Origin: Branchiostoma floridae | Taxonomy: Eukaryota; Chordata; Leptocardii; Amphioxiformes; Branchiostomatidae | Length of the DNA: 64,000 nt | Assembly (NCBI RefSeq): GCF_000003815.2 | Contig: NC_049994.1 | Location: 6,169,521 to 6,233,520, forward strand | Direction of reading: 5' to 3' | Shown: piece after piece, positions 55,824 to 64,000 of the stretch | Layout: every line of letters starts with the position of its first letter | How positions within the stretch are numbered: the stretch's first letter is position 1 | Notes under the pieces: model-generated | Told to the model about the DNA's origin: nothing | The model's database searches: none | The model's input: only the letters and a program-made list of their open reading frames with translations | Translations under genes and position numbers: made by a program

Positions 55824-58800
55824 ATGGCAGACTCTGAGGAAACCAGACTCATCTCCATCAGCACCCAGCTGAACGCGATGGTCTCCGAGGGAAAGACGGA
55901 CGACACGATCACGATCCTTCGCTCCCTGCGAGACGAAGACATCTCCGTCAGGCTGCTGAAGGAGACACAGATCGGACGGGCTGTAAACAACGTACGCCGG
56001 AACAGTAGTAACGAGGAAGTGATCTCTCTGGCCAAGAAGATAGTCAACAAATGGAGAAGGTCTGCGGAATCACAGTATAGTTCTGTGGTTGCAGCTACTG
56101 GGGAACTGCCCTGTTCACAGGTAAATTAATGATGATAAATAAGACTAATTGTAGCTAATTGATGATTAAAATCGGTAGTTTCATTTGAAAGATGATCTTG
56201 TGGTACATGTTTTATGAATATAACATTAATTCACCGTTATCCGTTGGGTAACCTATATCCGTTGTTTTCAAAAGCAGGGTATTTAGGGCTATCATGCCGA
56301 CAAAATGTGAGTTCAAACTGCTAGTTTTTTAGTAATTTGAAACAACCGTCCGTCGTATTGACATCCCTAAATACCCTGCTCTTAAAAACAACGGATATAG
56401 GTTACCCCTCGAATAAAGGTGAACTAACGATTATCATAATTGCCATAAGAGGAATGTCATTCTAAACGACTTGTGTTGTACAAATGTTGTTAAGATATAA
56501 AAAGAAAAACAGACGTTTCCTGGAAACTTGGTAGAGGACCATTATTCAATTTATCATTCATTTTCTTGACCCATACTAGTACTCACCTACAAAATATTAG
56601 GATCCATCCACAGTTTCACAGAGTTTAACTATTATGCTGTCCACCAGCACGGGTGCACAGACAGACACACACAAACACACACACACACATACACACACAT
56701 GCACACACACACACACACACAGACAAATGTTAATGAAAGCATAACCTTTTTGGCAATTGCTTTTTTAGGCTAATTATACCATAACTACCTATTTATAAGG
56801 GTAGAGACAGGTAGGGTACTTCAGAATCTTTATACAATGTACATCATCTTGTACATGTAGTTGATACTCTGTGCTGCCTTCTCTGTTATTTTGACCTATT
56901 GTTTTTTGTTATAATAAATTTTGCATTGTATTACTCTTATTCACAGGATATATATTCTATTCATATCTTTTGTTTTCTCTACTGTAGATGTCTCAAATGA
57001 CAGAAGAAACTCAGATGTCTCAAACACAAGATAGAGAGATGGCAGGACTCCCGAAGACCAAGGTACATCATGAAAAAGAAAGAAGTCCAGGAGAGAAAGA
57101 AACAGAACTCACTCAAGAGTCACAGTCAGTTCTACAACCCTCAATTACAGGAGCACTACCGTTATTTCAAACTGAAGCTCCTGATGATGACAGAGGTACA
57201 GGTTTAGACTCTACTCATGGCAAAAATGATGAAAAAGAACAAGAGCAGGAAAGTGACAGGGAAACATCACACAAAGAAGGGCAAGACAATCTTCTTTCGC
57301 AGCAGACTCAACAGTCAAACCACAGCGATCGTCAAAATCCTGATGAATTGTGTCAAAGTAACGCAGGAAACAACACGAGTACGACAATTGGAAATGTTGA
57401 GGGAAGCCATGCAAACTCCAGCGATGGTGAAATGCAACTTGAACGTGGTTCAGATTATAGCAACTCACAGCAAACTCACCTGTTTTGTTGTAATCCCAAT
57501 AAAGAAAGAAAGGACGGTCAGAACCTACAGGCATCTGTGCCTGTGGAACAGGTGGCAGAAAACCCTGCTAGAACAGATAAAGGTCTACCAAGGGCAAGCA
57601 CGTCCACAACTGGCAACAATAGTATCAGTATCGCAACACAAAACACCAGTGGGAGACCTCTGACTGATCATGAGTTACAGTCCCTGAGAAGAGATGTGTC
57701 ACAGATACAGAAGCAGGTTGTGCGGATTGAGTCAGTGCTGACAATGCTGTTCACTCCGCTAAAGCAGAACCTGGACCGTGTCAGCAAGAAGCTGTCCTCT
57801 TTGGAACAGCGACAGACAGCACAAAACTCCCAGAATGCCTTATCTTCTTCCCATGATGCACTTCTTGAAACTGAAACCCAGCTGGATTGGCTGGGTAATT
57901 TAGATGGGGGCACAACAAGCTTGAGCGGACCCAGTTTTAGTCAAGGCAGTAGTAACGTAAAGACGCATCGCCCCCAAAGTAGTTCCCAACATCACAGTGT
58001 CAAGGTCAAATCAGAACCAGTGGATCATGGGTATGACCTTGCAACAGCCAATCAGAATGATGAGATGTCGGTTAGTCAGGAGACGGAGGGTTCTCCAAGT
58101 CAGTTACTTTTTCCTCAAATGACAGAAGATGGAGGCATCACATTCGAATCACTTATTGGTGATGATGAGGGGAATAAAACTACAATTGACTCTAAACCTG
58201 GGCCTTCAACTAAACCGGACATTATTCCTAGAAAGAGGCTTAAACTGGAACATCATTCAAAAGAGAGCAATTCTTCCTGGATGCCTGCAGGGTCTGAAGT
58301 GAAACTGTCAGCATTTCAGGACAAGTGCAGTGATGCTGTGGGGTTAAAGGTCATTCAGGAGGGGTCCGATTCTGATGATGACTTCAGGGTTTCCGGATCA
58401 GACCAATATACCAGTCAGGAGGGGGCAATGGGACACCTGTCTCCTCCAGGTATGGTGATGATATCAAATTGTCTTTTCAGCTTTTTTTCTTCTCATTTTT
58501 ACTGGCAGACTGTGACTTTGATTTGAAGGCTTAAAGCACCATCACAGTTGATGGTGTTTAACACACACACATACACACACACAGCACAAACAAATAACTG
58601 TTGGGCCAACTCTCTCAAATTGTCTTTCAAATCTTTTACACTTGTACCTTCACTTTTTGCTTTAGTACCACCACAACTACATGTATATATACATGTACAG
58701 GGCTTGAAATACATTTTTCTGCATACCTGCACTGGGGGAGGTAACATTGAAAATTACCTGCACCAGACAAATTTTACCTGCACCACTTTGAATGTAGGAA

Positions 58801-60188
58801 GTATGGATCATTCTAAAATTGTTCGTTCAGGAACCATTGCTACTATTTTCTTTTATTCCTTGTAGGTGGTAACAGTCAGCTTATAACAATCCATATACAC
58901 CTACATTATATAGGACATTTATGTATAAAACCCAGTACATGGACCAGTGCAGGTTAGGTGCAGGTAGACACCAGAAATACCTGCACAGCTCCAATTTTAC
59001 CTGTACTAACCTGTATATACCCAGTACATGGATCAGTGCAGGTTAGGTGCAGGTAGACACCAGAAATACCTGCACAGCTCCAATTTTACCTACACTTACC
59101 TGCATATGCAGGTAGTTTTTCGTGCCCTGAATAGGATATTAAGGCTTCATCTTTGCATATCTACACTTGAGCGGCAATTATATATTTTTTGGGGCAAAAT
59201 CTTGTTTAATCTGCAACGATACCAGCTTCTGCGCAAAGATTTCTAGCTGCCTATCGCTTTCTCCCCTTCGACATTTCCAGTCCTAGAAACACCAGACAAC
59301 CCGAGCGCCTCTAATTACCAAGCAGATTTTGGTGAAACGGAAACATTTGGAGCTGAGAAAGAAAGTCAACCATGTCAAAGGGTCGCTCTCGAGAGCGACT
59401 TTCGGCCGGAAAGAGTGAAATGGTGAGTTGAATATAATCTAATGTGGAATTCAGGGTTCTAGGTAGGATTTTGTATTTGTTGTTAATGGCAAGTTAGCAA
59501 AGGGCCTTACACGTGCACGGGGATGAGGTTTTGAAAATGTGAGTTACTGTAAAACCAGGCTTTTAGCCAGGCATGCAGCCAGGTGTCATTTGGACGCGCT
59601 TTAAAATGACAAGAAATTGGACGCACTGGACGCACTTATACATGTACTTGGGAGCAGATCCTCTGACAAGCATGAAATTCTGATTGACCAGGGATGCTTC
59701 TATGTTCACAGTCTTCTACTGTGACCTCTCTGACAGTAATTTTGCCCCTCAGGATACCTTAGAATGCACCATTTTAGCTCAAAATTCTTGAAAACTCTGC
59801 ACCATAGAAAGTTGATACCCCCGGACCCCCTACAATAGTCGTGCCTATATCACTTCACCTAGATGTATTGCATACAGAATGAAGGGTAGAATTACTGCAC
59901 ATATATTAATCTTTTAGTCTTATACCATTCTTTACAAAAAAATTGTAATTTTCCAGGTTGAGACAGAACATCGAATTTACAACTTTTGACCGCCGAATCA
60001 GTTGTGCTGAATTGAGGGCTCGCCTTCGCCAGCACTTTGGATACACCAGCGATCAGGAACTGGGAAAGTCGGTGAAGGAAGCCTTCCCGGACGTGCGGCG
60101 GACAAGGAAAAGAGTTAAAGGCCAACAGTCGCAGTACTACTACTACGCATGTCTACAATGGGTGGAGTCCGCAACATCTTCACTCTAG
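55824..60188 (+). CDS. TFIIS N-terminal (LW) domain protein with C-terminal RFX-like winged-helix domain
   Basis: Exons 55824-56120 (within an exon beginning 55818), 56988-58449, 59281-59422 and 59957-60188, phases 0, 1 and 2, 710 residues. Residues about 5-82 match the TFIIS N-terminal/LW fold (ILRSLRDEDISVRLLKETQI, GRAVNNVRRNSSNEEV, AKKIVNKWRR), which docks transcription elongation factors. Residues 100-320 are Ser/Gln/Glu-rich and likely disordered. Residues about 325-378 are a coiled coil (LRRDVSQIQKQVVRIESVL). VKSEP and LKLE match the SUMO consensus. The last 75 residues are basic: CAELRARLRQHFGYTS, then LGKSVKEAFPDVRRTRKRVK and QSQYYYYACL. They resemble the RFX-type winged helix (conserved GK..., R-rich turn, K/Q-YYY). 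A nuclear, chromatin or elongation role is inferred. I do not recognise a named orthologue with this architecture. Confidence 0.8.
56655..56725. repeat. (CA)n microsatellite
   Basis: Imperfect CA tract in the intron between the first two coding exons of the TFIIS-domain gene. Confidence 0.9.
58699..59129. mobile_element. diverged MITE with CAGGGCTTGAAATAC ends, containing an internal duplication
   Basis: Left CAGGGCTTGAAATACA, right GTAGTTTTTCGTGCCCTG. The block CAGTACATGGAYCAGTGCAG with GTTAGGTGCAGGTAGACACC is present twice, about 93 bp apart (58933 and 59026). CTTGCAC units of relatives are replaced by ACCTGCAC units. Confidence 0.65.
59555..59840. repeat. GCTTTTAGCCAGG / GAGCAGATCCTCTGA dispersed repeat
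   Basis: Shares CAGGCTTTTAGCCAGGCATG, GGGAGCAGATCCTCTGACAA and TGCCCCTCAGGATACCTTAG with 23030-23590. In the last intron of the TFIIS-domain gene. Confidence 0.65.
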
Positions 60189-62652
60189 TCTAGTCTCTAG
60201 CTATAGCCGCAGTTCCAGAATGTTTGGGACTTAAGGTTGTATCTCACTGAACTTGGGGCACCGGTGCAGCACTGCGGGGTTTGAAGTTTACTCAACAAAA
60301 TTCAGAGATATATATAAAGAACGTTTTATGTATTTTGCTGTCTTCTAAGTCATACTTTTACGTATTATGCACATCTAAATTCACACACAAAAATCAGCAA
60401 AAGTAACACAACAGTGCTGCAGTGAATGAACCCCACAGTGCCACAACGGTGCCTCAAGTGTAGTGAGCTACCACCTTTACCTGTATACAGGATAATTGTA
60501 TAGGGTGGCATTGAATGGCAAAGAGGCCAGGCTAGCTAGCGGACATGTAATCCAAATGTAATGCTGAATGTTTTGTCTTTTGGAAAGGATGACTTTCCTC
60601 ACTTCCCCCAGGTGTAAATGGAGAGGTAAAAGGTGGCGGAAGGGGAGGGATGGGCTCCACCTTCCAATACCAGTAGTATATCGTGCCCTAGACATAGTCT
60701 ATTAGCAATTGCAACCTACTGCAGCCACTATGGTCTCAAAAAGGCTATTATAGGATCTTTAACTTTGCCCACTTACATAGATTTTATAACTTTGTACACA
60801 ATGTTTTTATACGCAAAGTATAGATTTTATCATCTCAAAATTGGAGGGACGTTGAGAGTATTTTTTTATAGATAGTAAATAAATTCATGTACAAACTGTA
60901 GGTGTTCTTATGGGAATGTTGTTCCCTGCTCAGATATAGAATTGTACTAAAATAATCTACATATTTTGTACTATTTTTTTATGCCTTGCATTATCATTAT
61001 AGTTTAAATCTTCAGATTTTTGTATCCTATTGCCCTTAGATACTAGCTATCTGAAGAATGTACTGAATACATTATTGTGACTAATGATTAAAACATGAAG
61101 TAACCACTAGCACTCTGTTCCCTGTGTTGTGTTTCTGTATATCTTTGGTTGTAATTTACATTTTGTTATAATTATGATTACCGTAAATGCATTTAAGTTC
61201 GCGGGGATTTTATTTCGTGGTAGCGGGAAAAATGACTTTTTGCGGTGGATTTAAGTTCGCGGTAACACCATCGACTGCAGTCTAATACATTAATAGAAAA
61301 ATGTTCGCGGTGGATTTACCGGTAAGTTAGCGGTGAAGTGGTCGCCGCAAAAACCGCGAATATTAATCCACCGCGAACACTTCTGCATTTACAGTATGTA
61401 AAAGAATAGGACTGTAACCGATCAGATTCTGTTTACAAATACATTTACTTTCATTGTAAAATATTGTATCTATTCAGATCTATAAAAAATTGCTACAAGA
61501 AGTGATTATTCACATTAGCAATCTATCCAATTACTATGTGGTTAAGCAAGTTATCAATTATGTCAATCATATTCATCAATCACAAAAAATGAGACTTTTA
61601 TTGCAAAATCTTTGCAAAAACTGTTATGCATATTCATCCATGTATTAAGATATGGAAACCAATTTGGAAAAATAGATAACTGAAATTTTAACCTGAAATT
61701 AGTGTGGTAAGACGTAACATTTATCAAAGTTACATGATTGACATTATCACAAGTTACTGTTGAAGCTATCACTGAACAAAAAATTTCTTGAAGAAATAAT
61801 GCTTTTGACATCAGTAGTAAATTGCAAGAACTAAAGTGGCTTTGAAATATTTTGAAAACAAACAAACTTGGTCTCCCTCCAGAGTTCAAGAAACCAACAG
61901 TCATCACACCAGTGAAGAACGTGGTGAGAGGCCCATCCCAAGATGCACCACTCCAAGAATTTGCATGTTTCACGCAGGTCTGTGGCCTCTTGACTGTTTT
62001 TTTTAGACAATAATGAAAGTTCGCTTGATAACCATAACCTCTTTTCTTTCATCACTTGATGGACTTGTAACTGCCAAATGTGTGCATTTGTTTTTTCAAA
62101 CGGAGATTTGATGTGTGACACATGGAGTACTTGAAAAAGTTGGGGACAAAGTAGTCGCTTTAATTACTGTAAGTGACCATCTCACTGATTTGCAGCACAT
62201 TGCATGCTGGTGGCGCTGCATCCTAAATTTTATATGTGCTACCCTTGACCATATAAGGGAACCTGATACAAAATATACATTGTCAAGTACCGGTATAAAA
62301 GAAAATAAAACCCACAGGCGTGAAAGAATTTGCTTTTTATCAATTGAGTAAAATTCGTCTAGTGCTCTGTAAATTCTCTCTGAGTCACAACGAGGCTGCC
62401 AAAGTGCTGCAGCTTCAGGGAGGTACAGTTTTTTTTTATAATGGTCAAGGTGTGACCTCAAAGACACTCCAAGGTTACAGATTACATTAATTTACAGTAA
62501 CAGCATCTCTTCACCCTAAGTCAAAAACATGACCATGATTATATTTGGACCAGGTTAATTGCTCACTAACAGCAGGGACTGTACTCAGACAATGAGAGGT
62601 GTCTTGTCAAATGTCCAGCCATATGAAATGAAGCTCAGTGTGTTCTATACAG
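60189..62652. other. intergenic region downstream of the TFIIS-domain gene
   Basis: Holds the 3' UTR, a SINE-like fragment near 60590-60660 (GGATGACTTTCCTCACTTCC) and a GTTCGCGG MITE (61180-61396). Several minus-strand open frames between 61560 and 62467 (for example YLPEAAALWQPRCDSERIYR) look protein-like in short stretches. They overlap in different frames and lack clear splice partners, so none is called. Confidence 0.45.
61180..61396. mobile_element. MITE, GTTCGCGG family
   Basis: Left ACCGTAAATGCATTTAAGTT then CGCGGGGATTTTATTTCG. Right CCACCGCGAACACTTCTGCA then TTTACAGTA. Outer ends are inverted (TTACNGTAAATGCA type). Relatives at 31988-32173 and 39336-39530. Confidence 0.75.
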
Positions 62653-63365
62653 GTTGTGGACTCCATGGAGGACACGGAAGAATGTACAGAGGATGAGGCC
62701 AGGCTGCTGAGGATGGAGAAAAAGAAGCTAAGAAAAGGTTTGAATGGCAAATAATCACTTACTCTTAAATTAGTTAGTCCAGAAACATTCAATTCTGTAC
62801 AAGTTGTTTCTACTTAAATTAATTTCACACAATTAACTCTTCACGGCCTTTTTGGGCACATTTACCAGTTTAAATGTGGCCAAGTGGCCTATAGAGGTAT
62901 AACCAACCCCACTACTTGGCCATCTGTATCCAATTCCATGGCTCTGTGGGCCTGATTTTGATCCCAGAGACATGTTGTAAGGGATTGCATTTTTTTGTCT
63001 TTTGGAAGGGACTTAGAATGGGAGTCGCCTGTTGGAGGAGGTACCTCGAGCACGTAAAACAGCCTCGTTACTCAGGGTGCCTACTGGCTGCAATATTTAA
63101 AACAATAGTGTATACAGTTCAATGTAAATTTAGCATCAGAAATCATGATTTTGCATGTGAATTAAGCTCGGCTTCCAATGCCATATGCCCGGGACCTCTA
63201 TTGAAACTGCATGTATGCACAGACATGATACATTTACCATTGTATTGCTCACTTGCGCCCCCTATAGACTGGAACCAGCAGTGCAAGAGAGCTGCTGGCA
63301 CACCTTACTCTGCCCTTGGGAAGAACCAAGGTCGTGGACAACTCAAGGCTATTCATGAAATGGAG
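62653..63365 (+). CDS. two exons of an unrecognised gene, likely continuing past the window
   Basis: Exon 62653-62737 (acceptor ACAG, donor AAAAG/GTTTG) encodes VDSMEDTEECTEDEARLLRM followed by EKKKLRK. Exon 63268-63365 (acceptor TATAG, donor GGAG/GTAAAA) encodes NQQCKRAAGTPYSALGKNQG followed by RGQLKAIHEME. The phases join (phase 1, codon GAC). The first exon is acidic then basic, coiled-coil-like; the second is Lys/Gly/Gln-rich. No start codon or stop is established. I do not recognise the family. It could be a separate gene or additional 3' exons of a neighbouring transcription unit. Confidence 0.45.
63005..63095 (+). repeat. tail of the 5S-derived SINE
   Basis: GTTGGAGGAGGTACCTCGAG and GTGCCTACTGGCTGCAATA match the tail of the SINE copies at 14085 and 53300. 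The 5S-like head is absent. Confidence 0.65.
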
Positions 63366-63516
63366 GTAAAAAATCCATATTTTTGTATTCTGTACTTTGC
63401 ATTAATGTAAAAAATACAATGATGATCGTTACAGCAATATTTACTTTTTATGGCTTTTATCTGAATGGTATTTCATGTAAATTTATTACCTTTGCCAATG
63501 TATTTTGGGTATCCCA

Positions 63517-63576
<60 letters not shown>

Positions 63577-64000
63577 TAAAAGACCAGCATAACTCAAGAA
63601 TGCCCGCTTGGATTGTATTGATGTTTGCCATGTGGATAGGTCTTGATGAGACCTGGAAACAAATTGATTTTGGGCTAGCCTAGCAGCTTGTAATGATACT
63701 GAAGCAGAACTTCCGGGTTTGATATCTTGAGTTTTAGACATGCTGTGGCTATAGTTTTTTAGTGGTAGATTATAGCTCTTGAGGCCGATAAGTGGTGTAC
63801 GTTAGGCCCCTTAGCGACTAGTTCTTCTCCAACTAGGGGTACTTTGAAAGAAATTCACAGCATTGGACGACACTTATATTACATATACAGTAGACAAGGA
63901 ATAATTTAAACAATAAAAGAAATATATGTAATTTTCAATTCAAATATTCATTTTCAAGTGCCTGGTCTTCTTATAACTGTCAGTAAAATTATAAGGCCAC
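63366..64000. other. right-edge non-coding stretch
   Basis: Apart from the GT tract, no exon is seen. The final bases AATTATAAGGCCAC resemble the start of the GGCCACACC element family (compare 40785-40800). Confidence 0.35.
63521..63574. repeat. (GT)n microsatellite
   Basis: Uninterrupted TG repeat of about 25 units. Overlapping Cys-Val and Thr-His open frames are artefacts. Confidence 0.97.

Noticed and set aside
61563-62467. Minus-strand open frames as a gene
   Set aside because: Different overlapping frames, no clear splice phase chain, no recognised motif; left as unassigned sequence.
63383-63741. Cys-Val and Thr-His repeat open frames
   Set aside because: They translate the GT microsatellite at 63521-63574.
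1-64000. CRISPR array, bacterial operons or prophage
   Set aside because: Spliced genes and SINE/LINE repeats show eukaryotic DNA; no regularly spaced direct repeats of CRISPR type are present.

Overview
The window is eukaryotic genomic DNA: multi-exon genes with GT-AG introns, many dispersed short repeats, MITE-like DNA elements, tRNA- and 5S-derived SINEs, CR1-like LINE sequence and dinucleotide microsatellites. The mix of conserved vertebrate-type gene families with this repeat load, plus an assembly gap of 224 N at 9294-9517, fits a draft assembly of a marine invertebrate deuterostome. A lancelet (Branchiostoma) is my best guess, inferred from the style of the genes and repeats and not proven.

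Layout. Positions 1-2301 (minus) hold the first three exons of a UDP-glucuronosyltransferase (UGT) that runs off the left edge. Positions 3887-5259 (plus) hold the last three coding exons of an angiotensin-converting-enzyme-like (ACE, peptidase M2) gene with no catalytic exon nearby. Positions 5892-10443 (minus) hold a second UGT of seven exons, interrupted by the N gap. Positions 10444-16076 are repeats: SINEs, a LINE 3' end and relic coding segments.

Centre. Positions 16077-24637 (minus) hold a nine-exon mitochondrial poly(A) polymerase (MTPAP-like). Positions 24960-37317 (plus) hold an eight-exon TUT1/Star-PAP-like nuclear terminal uridylyl/adenylyl transferase. These two non-canonical polymerases stand head to head, 322 bp apart between start codons. 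Their first seven coding exons have matching intron phases, and exons 6 and 7 have identical lengths (227 and 93 bp). This is the most interesting arrangement in the window and suggests an inverted duplication preserved as a divergent pair. Intron 1 of the TUT1-like gene carries a CR1-like LINE with a TA-flanked DNA element inserted into its coding frame. Two TUT1 exons have tandem partial copies beside them.

Right part. Positions 41587-54832 (minus) hold a 14-exon OS-9-like ER lectin for ER-associated degradation, with tandem copies of the end of exon 6 and an apparently damaged reading frame in that exon. Positions 55824-60188 (plus) hold a 710-residue protein with an N-terminal TFIIS (LW) domain, a long acidic/polar middle, a coiled coil and a small basic C-terminal domain resembling an RFX-type winged helix. 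Positions 62653-63365 hold two exons of an unrecognised plus-strand gene that probably continues beyond the window.

Apart from the MTPAP/TUT1 pair the genes are not functionally linked. The UGTs conjugate small molecules in the ER, OS-9 works in ER quality control, and the TFIIS-domain protein is probably nuclear. All exon boundaries were set by eye from reading frames, GT-AG signals and phase matching.
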